A stretch of 64,000 nucleotides of DNA, from contig JAWNZC010000413.1 of assembly GCA_035771165.1 (NCBI GenBank), positions 868,001 to 932,000 on the forward strand, given 5' to 3'. The notes below the pieces were generated by a model that ran no database searches, had not been told where the DNA came from, and saw nothing but the letters and a program-made list of their open reading frames with translations. This document shows, in pieces, positions 45,717-55,800 of the stretch. The stretch is from Paragorgia papillata (taxonomy: Eukaryota > Cnidaria > Anthozoa > Scleralcyonacea > Coralliidae). The position numbers and the translations under genes were made by a program. Within the stretch, counting starts at the first letter, position 1. Each line of letters starts with the position of its first letter.

Positions 45717-46306
45717 ATACAAAGTATAAAGTATACAAAGTATAAAGTACTTTAAGGTATATATATGGTATTGAGCACTCTCTAACATTTCGTGAACCAT
45801 AACTCACTTTAATAGTAATAGTATCATTTCACAGAAAAACTGTTATCACAGAACTTTAGAAGTATACATGCTTGGAAATTCACAACTCACAAGCCAAAAA
45901 AAATTAAATTAGCGTGCGAGTTTATGCCTACCACAGATATCAGACCTCGTCCTACAGAGCGGTGCTGTACGTGCCTAATGACTGTGCACGAACAAACCAA
46001 CAAACGAAAGAATACGCGTGCAGAATATAAATGCAAGCTGCACTGTTTTCCGATGAATTATGGTTGTATTAGTCAAAATAATATTTAACTGCAAAACATT
46101 CAATAAAAATAACAAGCATAAGTAAAACATCCGCTTCATTGTTTTCTTTTGCGTCTTTTGCTCACTAAAATTCCGATAAAACCACAACGTTTCTGCATTT
46201 CCGACACTTTCCAACATTAGGGGGCACCCCCCTGGCGCCCCCAGCCACGACGACTCTGGATCGGACACTTTTCACAATTCAAAAGTACAGAAGCAAGCAG
46301 TCCAGT
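45056..46306. other. Intergenic DNA with TA microsatellite, no gene seen
   Basis: ORFs here (45342-45800 minus, 45975-46268 minus) are partly encoded by the TA tract and match no family. A GCGCCAGGGGGGTGCCCCC hairpin (read on the minus strand) lies near 46225. Confidence 0.5.
45684..45765. repeat. (TA)n followed by AAAGTATAC tandem motif
   Basis: About 16 TA units, then AAAGTATAC/AAAGTATA repeated five times. Confidence 0.85.
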
Positions 46307-46782
46307 TACTATTGTTCCCCTGTTTTCACATAGCCACCGGAAGTAGGCAGTTGCTTTCAGAAAACCGTCACGTGATCACACTGTTGTGTCTTCTCATGTG
46401 AAACCACAACGGCTCTGGCTAAGCCTCAACAGTCAAGGACAGTCAAAATGAGTCGCTTCAGGTATTTAAACGAAGAACAACTTCGATTACATAGTATCTG
46501 GATGACGAAAATACTTTTGTTCGTCTTTTGGAAGACGCATGAGCTTTCGTTGAGATGTTTCGATGCTCTGCTCGTGTCGAGACGGATAACAATCAAGGTG
46601 CGACCTGGTACGGTTTAAGGTGCGACCTAACCTGAATGTCAGGCCTTTATTTGTTCTCGCCTTCCGCTAAACCCGGCAGCGCAGGTGCGACCACTTCATC
46701 TCAAATTTCAAGCGTGAGAAAATCGTATCACGTGATCTATTTAAGAAATGGTTGTTTCGCGGTTTACTGGGAACAATAGTAT
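46307..46782. mobile_element. TIR element, ~476 bp
   Basis: TACTATTGTTCCC at the left end and GGGAACAATAGTA at the right end are perfect 13-bp inverted repeats. The interior repeats AGGTGCGACC, and CGTCACGTGATC and ATCACGTGATC boxes lie near the ends. No coding sequence. Confidence 0.6.
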
Positions 46783-47479
46783 ATTTCTTTCCTTGTCAGA
46801 ATACATTTTCCCGGCGTGTTTTTCCCTTTATCATTGTTTATACGTTTATCTTTCATTGCCTCCTTAAATTTCTTCCAGTCGGTAGCCATCTTGCTCAAAG
46901 CGTGCCCAAATTATAAATAATAAGACCAGAATGCATGCAGGGATAGTGTGTTAGCGATAGGCCCACGATCGGAAATCGCCTAGAAAATCGGCCACTTTCA
47001 TGGAGCAGTTCGCAGTACACGTGCGTGCTGGCTCAAGTGAGTTGTCGGCCGTGTATTGATGACGTTTACACGCAAGATATTCGTTCTACGCATGCGTAGC
47101 TAATACGGGTCAGCCCCAGTGGTCAGCCCGTATTTCGCGAGCCTCGACAGCCGCCATTTCCGATCGTGATGAAGATTTTAAAAACCAAAATTAAAATCTT
47201 CATGGCCTATTGCTGCCACACTCTGTTTACTTTGATTTTGAAACGAATTTTCTTTTCATTTTTATTTCCATATATATTTTTATTTTGAAATTAATTTTAA
47301 AATAGATTTGATTTATTTTTTACATTTGTTTTTATTTCTTCAATAATTTTAATTAATGTAAATTAAAGGAAAAATTCTGCGTTGCAGTCATCGGCCACCA
47401 TACAGGTCAGTGGGTTCTGTGCTTCAAATGGGATATTTTATGCAATACAAACGTATTGGATCGTGCAGAGCGAAATGTT
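46783..47479. other. Intergenic DNA, no gene seen
   Basis: A short hairpin GAAGATTTTAAAAACCAAAA/TTAAAATCTTC at 47170-47203 and an AT-rich stretch at 47240-47370. No ORF with a recognisable product. Confidence 0.5.
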
Positions 47480-48595
47480 TGAGCTGCGCCAACCCAGTGA
47501 ACTCGATGACGATGTAAGTTCAAAGGTGTTACCTGGAACGCTAACGTCCAGTCATTCGGGGGGCAAAAAGTGAGGCAAAAAGTTCCAGGCCGTTGCGCGG
47601 TTTGCAGGTAGGATTCAGTCTCCCACAAAATGTTTTTTACACGGTCACCGGTCTTGAGCGAACTGCGAAGACTCGAAAAGGTTTGAAAAATTATTTATTG
47701 AATCATTTTATGACGCTTTGCTAAACGTGCATTTTAAATTTTGATTGATTGTGCTATGCTGCCGAACTAATTATGCAGTGATTGTCTATTTGTTGCTATA
47801 GTAAAAGTCATTGTCTTTACAAAACGTGCACGAAATTTGTCAGTCAAGAAATTAAATCAAATTTTCGTTATATTATAAACCATATAGCTTATATTAGAGT
47901 TTCGTCACTCCGAAGAGGATACAAAAAATCAACACAAACTTAGTAAAGAATATGCCGTTTACAGTTTCATCAGTGTCGTTTTGTTTAAAAAGCATTCCGC
48001 ATTCGTACCGAAAACAACAACTAGCCATGAGTAAACGTGAAAAATAAACTGGCAATCTAGTTATCAGTTATTTCTTAAAATATCATAATGCCGTTTAAAA
48101 CATTCGAACAAAGAATAATTAAAGGAGCAGAAATAAGAAAATGACATTGGATATCAAGTATCAATACGTCTTCAAACTTACTTGTACAAGAATAGCTTTC
48201 TCACTCTTGTTCTCACCTTTTCAGCTGGCTGTTTTCATATCATAGCCAGCAAAAGGACGTCTTTTTTCTCAGCATATTTTCATCCCGAGACCCGAGCTTA
48301 ATTTACTGTATAATTTCGGGCTGCTATACAGTAAATAAAACAACAACAACACTGCACAACAATGGGAAACCATTAAATGCACGTTTAGTCTGACAATCTT
48401 CAAACCTTTTCGAGCCTTCGCAGTTCGCTCAAGACGGGCGGCCGTGTAAAAAACATTTTGTGGGGGACTGAATTCTACCTGCAAACCGCGCAGGGGCCTG
48501 GAACGTTTTGCCTCACTTTTTGGTTCTTCGTTAGCGTTCCAAGGTATCACATTTAACTTACATCGTCATCGAGTTCACTGCGCCAACCCTGCGCC
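47480..48595. mobile_element. Element with ~200-bp inverted ends, 1.1 kb
   Basis: The arm at 47480-47690 (TGCGCCAACCCAGTGAACTC, TTTGCAGGTAGGATTCAGTC, GAGCGAACTGCGAAGACTCG) is inverted at 48397-48595 (CGAGCCTTCGCAGTTCGCTC, GACTGAATTCTACCTGCAAA, GAGTTCACTGCGCCAACC). Each arm carries ACTCGATGACGATGTAAGTT, which looks like an exon end with a GTAAGT donor, so the arms might derive from a captured gene fragment. The interior has no recognisable gene. Confidence 0.6.
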
Positions 48596-48596
48596 A

Positions 48597-48644
48597 ACCT
48601 CGTACCCAGGGCCTTCTCTGCTTTCAAAATGGCGCGAGGAGAAA
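48597..48644 (+). repeat. CGTACCCAGGGCC dispersed repeat
   Basis: CCTCGTACCCAGGGCCTTCT then CTGCTTTCAAAATGGCGCGA. Inverted copy at 51986-52034, and a partial copy at about 36309. Confidence 0.75.
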
Positions 48645-49556
48645 AAACCCTGGCAAAGGCTGGTCACGTGATTCCAAAATACTCCAAGATTCTTGGAGTA
48701 TTTGGTCAGGTGGATAATTTGAGCTTCGCCCGTCCTGGGGGGAGCGGTTGATTCGGTTCTTATAAACGTAGAAGGTTGTTGCAAATCCTGTAAAGTTTAA
48801 TTAAATAGATATATTTCAAAATTTACGACATTTGCTGGATAATTCATATTTGTTGCCGTCAATCGCCAGAAATGAAGCCGAAGGCGACGAACGATCATAA
48901 ACTGATAAACAGAAATCCGCTTTCCCAATAGAACAACTGTGTTTATACATACAGGTACTGCTACATACACTTAAAATATTCGAATGCTATTGATTGTTGG
49001 AAGTTTATTTACCGTCCAGTATAGTACATTTATGTTTCTTGTCCACGCGTTTGGGATTTGTGGAAATTTAATTGTTGTATCTGTCGATTTATACTCAAAC
49101 GGCATATTCGAAATCGACTGATCTGCTGTCCTCGTGGACTTTGACTCTTTGAGGTTGTACTTTAATACAAATATTCGATCAACAACAATACGATCGACGA
49201 ACATTATAGATCAGCACTGAAGACTTTGACTTTGTATATTTCTAAACTTTTTAAATTAGATTCGGAAAGTCCAGAAAGCGAAATAAACACTTCTTGCTTG
49301 CATAATAAAGCAAATATGTTGTAGTGCAGACGCTTCTTACTAAACACGGTCATTAACTGATTTGATAAACTTGCTAAGAGAATGTCTTGTTATTTGTACG
49401 GTTTGGTTATTCTTGAGTGCCTAAATAGTTCGCTGAATAGTTTTACATACGCAAGCCAACCATACTATGTTTATCAGTGACTGTACCGCGCCCCCCGGTA
49501 CAGCTTGAGTCACTCATCAAAATATTCCAAAAATTAGGTTATAAATCCATGTCCTT
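48645..49556. other. Intergenic DNA, no gene seen
   Basis: Only short ORFs (48971-49204 minus). CCAAAATACTCCAAGATTCT followed by TGGAGTATTTGG at 48674-48705 forms a small imperfect hairpin. Confidence 0.45.
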
Positions 49557-49712
49557 TAGAGTGTTTTCATCTGACGTCACGGCGGCCATATTGGTGTACC
49601 AAAACAATGAAATGGCGGCCATATTGGTGTACGGTATGGGAATTAGCTCTTTCTTATTCAAATATATCGTATTGTTTCACCACCCCAATGGGGCCACCGA
49701 TCACGTGAGTGA
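49557..49712. mobile_element. Second copy of the 34468 MITE
   Basis: GAGTGTTTTCATCTGACGTC, GGCGGCCATATTGGTGTAC twice, and CACCACCCCAATGGGGCCAC are shared with 34468-34629. The right terminal repeat is replaced at GTGAGTGATGTG, so this copy is truncated. Confidence 0.75.
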
Positions 49713-49765
49713 TGTGTTGGGGTCAGGCTTTCATGAAGTACCTGGGTTATTTAGGACATGGAATT
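49713..49765 (+). repeat. Dispersed repeat, second copy at 51926-51975
   Basis: TGTGTTGGGGTCAGGCTTTC then ATGAAGTACCTGGGTT, and TTAGGACATGGAAT; 51926-51975 has TGTGTTGGGGTAAGGCTTTC and the same continuation. Confidence 0.7.
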
Positions 49766-49915
49766 ATTACCCAAAATTATTGGTGTCACGTGACCAGCCT
49801 GGTAAGCACTAAATGCCATACCGCGAGGCCCCTTGAGCCCGCATTCGGCTAATTTTGTCAGCGGTATAACCGGTATAGTAGCAAGTGGGCATGTCATCGT
49901 CCAGAAGAATTGGAC

Positions 49916-49940
49916 TATATATATATATATATATATATTG
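49916..49940. repeat. (TA)n microsatellite
   Basis: TATATA run, about 12 units. Confidence 0.9.
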
Positions 49941-50085
49941 AAATAAACGTAGCGTGCTGGGTAGGCAGTGTTGAAACAACAATCAAAATTCGAAATATGG
50001 TAAGATATTATACTGCCGAAACAGAGAACGTAGTAGTCTAACGTTTCGAGCGAAGGCCCTTCGTCAGAGAGAAACGTGTAGAGTG

Positions 50086-50089
50086 CTCG

Positions 50090-50124
<35 letters not shown>

Positions 50125-50126
50125 CT
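50086..50126. repeat. (AAT)n microsatellite, tail of the LINE
   Basis: About 12 AAT units; on the minus strand the ATT tail of the adjacent LINE. Confidence 0.85.
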
Positions 50127-50545
50127 GTTTATTGAACCGCATTGCAGTATTAAACTGAATTACATGGCATAATAGCAATATCTACATATAAATACCTAAA
50201 TTGAATATGTACATTAATAATACTTAATTGTTATAAAATTTTTAAATCGGTCCGTACTTGTATTAATTATGTTTGTTTGTTCTGACCTAAGGTTATAATC
50301 ATGTTCGCGATATTGTGGTTGGGTTTTCATTATATTTACAAGTGGGTTATTATTAACAACTCTTTCGGATCTTAATTTGTTGACAAATTTCGTACACGAG
50401 GTATGTCGACGCGTACTTAGCGTTTCCAAGCCCGTGGAAGTCAAGGCATCTTCGTATGACATATCAGGGCGAATAATCTGGAGTGCTCGCTTTTGGATTG
50501 ATTCGATTAGATCAGATAGACACAGACATGTAGAGCTTAATATAC
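50086..50545 (-). pseudogene. 3' end of a LINE (CR1/L2/jockey-like), with (ATT)n tail
   Basis: Minus strand. The C-terminal peptide of ORF2 is recognisable: IESIQKRALQIIRPD, then MSYEDALTSTGLETLSTRRH and YNLRSEQTN, ending with TAA near 50214. This is the usual post-RT tail of CR1/L2-like LINEs. A ~90-bp 3' UTR and an (ATT)n tail (50086-50126) follow, as in many such elements. The element is truncated at its 5' side at about 50545, where a TA tract begins. Confidence 0.75.
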
Positions 50546-50568
50546 AATTTATTTGAAACTATCTAATA

Positions 50569-50590
50569 TATATATATATATATATATACA
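50569..50590. repeat. (TA)n microsatellite at left edge of fold-back
   Basis: TATATA run bordering the large palindrome at 50591. Confidence 0.9.
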
Positions 50591-51291
50591 GGTCGTCATT
50601 ACACTGTGTTTCATCAGCGGACTGCTTAACGCAATCATCAGATGACTAACATCCTAATGATGTATCACTGAATTGAAATTTACATATACATGTCTGCGGC
50701 GGAAGTGTTAAATGTCTGGTGGTATTTCCTTGAAGTCGCACAATAAGTGCTTGTTGACATGGCGACAACTTGATAAAAGTTCATTTCTTTTATTGAGTGA
50801 AGGGAATTTCTGAAATATAATATGAAATTTCTCAGTAAGGCAGAGTTCGCATCTTTTTTATCCGTTTTTAAAGACGGGCGCTCTAAGACTAACGACTTAA
50901 AAAACGGATAAAAAAGATGCGAACTCGGCCTTTACTCAATAAAAGAAATTAACTTTTATCAAGTTGTCGCCATGTCAACAAGCACTTATTGTGTAACTTC
51001 AAGGAAATACCACCAGACATTTATTATTATTATTTAACACTTCCGCTGCAGACATGCATATTAAAATTTAAAATTTAAATTCAGTGACAGATGTTAGTGG
51101 TTTTCCACTGGCGAATTCTGTACATGTCACGAATTTTGTCGCGCGAAGCGGCCTTTTTCTTTTGTCTTAATATGCTCTCGAGTGGAACTAATTAGAAATC
51201 CATTCAATTTTGACAATAGAAATGTCGCTTCGCGCGACAAAACTCACCAGTGGAAAATCGGCTTGAAGCATGAAACACAGTGTAATGACGA

Positions 51292-51293
<2 letters not shown>
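50591..51293. mobile_element. Large fold-back element inserted in TA repeats, ~703 bp
   Basis: Both ends are GGTCGTCATTACACTGTGTT in inverted orientation, each bordered by a (TA)n tract. Further in, GCGGAAGTGTTAAATG, TGTCTGGTGGTATTTCCTTG and AGTTGTCGCCATGTCAACAA also pair, and the centre pairs GTTCGCATCTTTTTTATCCG with CGGATAAAAAAGATGCGAAC. The right arm is longer because of a nested MITE at 51101-51257. Confidence 0.8.
51101..51257. mobile_element. MITE nested in the fold-back, 157 bp
   Basis: TTTTCCACTGGCGAATTCTG and ACGAATTTTGTCGCGCGAAG pair with CTTCGCGCGACAAAACTCAC and CCAGTGGAAAA. Present only in the right arm of the surrounding palindrome, so it arrived later. Confidence 0.7.

Positions 51294-51336
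<43 letters not shown>
51294..51336. repeat. (TA)n microsatellite at right edge of fold-back
   Basis: About 20 TA units followed by poly-T. Confidence 0.9.
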
Positions 51337-51337
<1 letters not shown>

Positions 51338-51627
51338 TTTTTTTGGCATAAAGGCTCAGACACTCACACCAATTGACCAACGCGAAAGCCCAGTTTCTGT
51401 CTCAAATTCCAAAGCGAAAGCTTAGTTATTACCGGCAAACAAAGGAAAACGGATAGCTATTCTTTTCACGAGTTCGGTTTGCGATAAATTACAAGATTTC
51501 CTATAGAAATCGAACGATTTTCCAGTCATCAAGCTGGACTTCCTTCTCACGAATAAGTGAAATTTTAAACGTAGGTTGCTACAGAGGTTAAGGAGGACAT
51601 CAGCAGCACAGTGATGTTAACTACAAC

Positions 51628-51865
51628 CATTGAACTAAAAATAACTGGAACGCTACGTTCAACCGGAAGTTTGAAGCCAAATTATGCAAGTCGTACCCAG
51701 CCTTTCCACGTAAAAAACAAACACGGCCAAAACAAAAAAAGTAGAAACACGCGTGGAAGTGCGTGTCTGGGAGTCAAAACTGGCTTCATGGGAGTCAAAT
51801 TTTGGCTTCAAGATTTGTATGCGCAGTTTACTGAACGTAGCGTTCCAGTTATTTTTAGTTCAATG
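51628..51865. mobile_element. TIR MITE, 238 bp, 8-bp target duplication ACTACAAC
   Basis: CATTGAACTAAAAATAACTG then GAACGCTACGTTCA on the left is inverted at the right end (TGAACGTAGCGTTCCAGTTA, TTTTTAGTTCAATG). ACTACAAC occurs immediately outside both ends (51620-51627 and 51866-51873). An 8-bp duplication is typical of hAT, P and some other superfamilies. The ends resemble no family I can name. Confidence 0.85.
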
Positions 51866-51873
51866 ACTACAAC

Positions 51874-52675
51874 ACTTGCCTAGATGTCCTATTTACACGA
51901 ATTGCCATCCTTAGGTTAGGTTGTGTGTTGGGGTAAGGCTTTCATGAAGTACTTGGGTTTTGTAGGACATGGAATACCAACCAGCCTTCTCCTCGCGCCA
52001 TTTTGAAAGCAGAGAAGGCCCTGGGTACGAGGTTGGAGCTGCGCATGCTTGAATGAGTGATGAATGAAAGGCATGCTGGGACGTTCATCGTTGCAAATTG
52101 GTCTTGAGGTATTTCACGTTTTAACACAATCTTTATCAAAATATTTTCACTTAGTGGGGCCTGAAAATTGGACTATATTTATGGATATGCAGAGTACAAC
52201 GAGGTAAATATATCTGGATCCTTGATATTGTGCTAAATCACCATTATGTAGTGACTCGTGCCTTCAAATCCTTTGTGAATTGGCAACACTTTGAATTCAG
52301 AATGGCAGTCGCTGATCATTTCACGCTAGTCAAGTTGTATTATGATTAAGATTGTCTGGGGTACATATCTGTTTTAGAAGTTTTCTTTGGTGTGAACTGC
52401 GGTTTGGAATAGGGAATGGTCTTTTCGGACGGCAACAATGCCCAACTGCTGCTGGAAATAAACGATTATTTTTGCTACCGCCCTTGTCTGGAGTCGAGTC
52501 CCTGCTGAATAGAAGTCTAAACATAATTCTATATTCCGTAAATCCTTTATCGATCTGTCGCAAATCGAAAGGGCATGTTAAATACAGACCTACTGTATAT
52601 TTTTGCCAAGTAAAATGATGACCTGTGCTTACAGTATTGAATTTACATTGGAATATTTTGCATTAATTTTTTTAG
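51874..52675. other. Upstream region of the LIS1 gene
   Basis: Contains two dispersed-repeat fragments (51926-51975, 51986-52034) and otherwise no recognisable gene. It should hold the promoter and first non-coding exon of the LIS1 gene, since the coding exon at 52676 is preceded by an acceptor. I could not locate the transcription start. GCTGCGCATGC near 52040 is a half-match to an NRF1 site. Confidence 0.4.
51986..52034 (-). repeat. CGTACCCAGGGCC dispersed repeat, inverted copy
   Basis: TTCTCCTCGCGCCATTTTGA then AAGCAGAGAAGGCCCTGGGT, the reverse complement of 48597-48644. Confidence 0.75.
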
Positions 52676-52771
52676 GACGGGATGAACGTGTGTTGTTGTG
52701 GACATCGGGTATTAACTGCCACAGAAATCACAAATTAAAACTATTTATACTGTATGCTTGGATCTGTTAAA
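52676..52771 (+). other. 5' UTR portion of the first coding exon of LIS1
   Basis: A T-rich stretch ending TTTTTTTAG at 52675 is a good splice acceptor. The sequence from 52676 to the ATG at 52772 would then be 5' UTR spliced to an upstream non-coding exon. This rests on the acceptor consensus alone. Confidence 0.45.
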
Positions 52772-52803
52772 ATGGTGTTGACACCCAGACAAAAGGAAGA
52801 GCT
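52772..52803 (+). CDS. PAFAH1B1: LIS1 coding exon 1
   Basis: Encodes [10 protein letters not shown] plus two bases of the next Leu codon; donor CT|GTAAGT. Confidence 0.92.
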
Positions 52804-55800
52804 GTAAGTGCTATGCTGTATCAATATGGTTTTGTAACATCTATAATTGTGTACCTCTACTGTACTGTACACTCAGTTGTAATAAATACATCTTCATTTT
52901 GATCATACAAAGTCGCCACCTATGCAATCAATGAAATTGTTAATCAATAGAAATTAATATCATTTAATAACAATTGATACCAATAAATCAATTGACATTA
53001 GAGGGGTACAAATCCAAGTCCAAATCTGATCCAATTGGATTTGTTCAGATTCGGAGCAATAATATTCATTTCAGATTGGAAAAGTTGTTTGGTAGTCGGA
53101 TCGGATTGGATTACAATTACCAAATATGAAATAATTAAAAAATCACATTTATCTTCTGTTGTTAATGGCAGATTGAGTGTTGAGTCATTGTAAATTCTTT
53201 AATTTAAGTGGAAACTAACAAAGTTTCTGAATTGTGGTTTAAGAATGTTTTATATTGTTTGGATTTTGTATTACCATTATCAAAGATCAATTCTTTAACT
53301 ATGTTCAACTAATTATATTTAGCTTATCAATTTTCATCTGATTAAAAGTTCGTCATTGAGATTTGAGAACCAATGAACTCAGTCTAAGACATTGTGCACA
53401 TTTTTAAAATTTATGCTGATACAGTGAAACCTGAGTTTTGCGACCACCCCAGGTGCCACGTAAAAGTGGTCGTTAAGGACATGTGGTCGTTCAGACAGGT
53501 AGTGATGTGACGTCATAGCAGCCATTTTGGCAGTGCTGCAACTCGTACTGTCGTTCACTTCAGTTTTTGCGCTGTGATTTTGTTACGTTTCAGATTCAAT
53601 TTTTGCGCTGGTTTGGTCTTGTTAAAAGCTCTTGGCTTTATTTACGATCTTCCAGTAGTATTTTTTAGATGTTTTGTCACTTTCCTTTCCAAGTTAAAAA
53701 ACCATTGTAAAATATACAAACTTGTCGCTGTAAACAATCGTCAAGATCAACTTGTCTAAAGTTAACAAATATTACTCATGGTTTTGGATTGTTCAGTCAT
53801 TGTATTAACTCTCAAACATCAACTAAAAAGTATTTGGCTTTGGCAGGAGAAATTCACACAGATTTTCATCAAATAATGCTCAAAAGAGAAGCAAAACAAG
53901 ACTAAAATGCAGTAACACGGCAATTGAGCAACACTTCCAGTTTCTTGTTTTCACATGTGGTTGCATTTGCATTTGTTTACTATGAAAAAACGGGTATTTC
54001 CTTAACGTATTTCGGCAGTTTTACGTTGAGTTGGTCACTCATAACAGGTAAATATCTTGTTTGGGGCACAAAAAACCAGTCGCTGGTCGCGTAAGGCGGG
54101 TGGTCGCTCATTGCAGGTATATTTCAACTACAAATCGTCCATGCCAGAAAAAGTGGTCGTATGTGACAGGTTGTCGTAAAACATGGGGGTCGCAAAACTC
54201 AGGTTTCACTGTACTCTGCATCAACATTCATGTTTGCTCTAAGAAACTAAGAATATGAAATGATGGATGTAACTGGAAGTGCATTTTATTGTACATTTTG
54301 TTGGATTATTTTGGATGGAATGCTTTATCAAGCTCCAATCAGATCGGTTTCAGATCTAAGAATTTCAGATTGGATTTGGATTTCAAGCATAGCCAATCCA
54401 TGACTTTGGTGGTTTGCACAGCTGGGGGTATTAAAATAAAGAATGTTAGGACTAATAACGGTAGAAATATAACAGTATGGCAACTATGTACTAAACACAT
54501 TGCATGAGGAACATTCAAAAAAGCACACTTGCTCTACTTACTAAAACATAATTCAAATAAGAACTATCGTGTTTTCTGGGTAAAGAGCCTCTTCGCCAGC
54601 AATGCGCCATTGACACCAGGAAATAAGCGTCACGAAGCAAAAAAAAAATCGGTTCACTCGGGTTTTTCGGTTTTTTTTCGGGTGGTTTTCAGTTTTCGTT
54701 TTTTTATAAAAACCGCCTCACCCTAGGATGAATCAATTTGTAATATGATTTTTTATATTTTATTATAATTGTATTAAACTGTAATAAACTACAACAGTGG
54801 GAGCAATTGAGCAAAAATGGTCAGGGAAGTGGTGAATGTTTGTCGTTTGTTAAGAAACTGAAGGAGCTCACATACAACATGACATTGTACTACTTGGTAA
54901 ATGCTTGGTGTATTGTACACCAAGCTAATTTCCACATGCAGTTGTACATCCATATGCCAATTGTTTAACCCCTGCTGTCTGATGTACATGTACACTCCAA
55001 ATTTTATGAAAACTACTTGTTTCAACTAAAGTGTAAATGTAATTCAATAAATTAAAGTTCTAAGTATTTGAAAATCATTTGCACTTTTGTTGAAGATTTA
55101 AGAAACTGGTTATTGTTTGTTCAGTGGTTGAAACTTGCATGTTTTTCACTTTTTAAGAAGCAGCAGGGAGCCACCTTAAATTTTTTTTATAACATTAAAT
55201 GTTCTAACTTTTTGTAGGCACAAGGCTATTGCTGATTATTTTCAATCCTGTGGATTTTCTGCAACATTAGAAGCATTTAAACATGATGCAAAGTTGGTGA
55301 GTGTCTTGAACGTACAGTACAGATGATACTTAGTTTCAGTTGGCAAATGTGATCATCCATGATTTGTAAAATGGAATGCAATAGCAATCTCACCACGATT
55401 CTAATTGTAGGTTTCTCAAGTGCAATTCACTGCAATTATGTTTCCCTCCAATGTGATCACTTTTCAGTAGAACATGATGGGATTGCCCAAATGCAGTTAC
55501 ATTTAACCAATTACATGTAGTACTGTATGACCAGTTGTTTTCTCTCACCTCCACATTCAAATTGCATATTTGGGCAAGATGTTTGATGAGTACACATGAG
55601 GACGAATTGTCTCTCTTAGCGAGAGTTACAATTTACCCACTAAAACAAGTTCTGCCTTAGAAGGTGAATTGATCAAAATGTGCACAAACTGGTGTTTCAA
55701 AAGTTTAACTTAATTTAAATTATTAAAATTTTTAAAATTAAACCCTTATTAAAGAAACAGTTTGAAAGCCTTTGTGTGTAGCTGTGAAAGTTTTACCCCA

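Noticed and set aside
45342..45800. 152-codon minus-strand ORF
   Set aside because: A third of it is encoded by the TA microsatellite, and no domain is visible.
52352..52618. Plus-strand ORF just upstream of LIS1 as a separate gene
   Set aside because: It has no recognisable product and a similar-sized antisense ORF; it might overlap an untranslated exon of LIS1 but cannot be supported.
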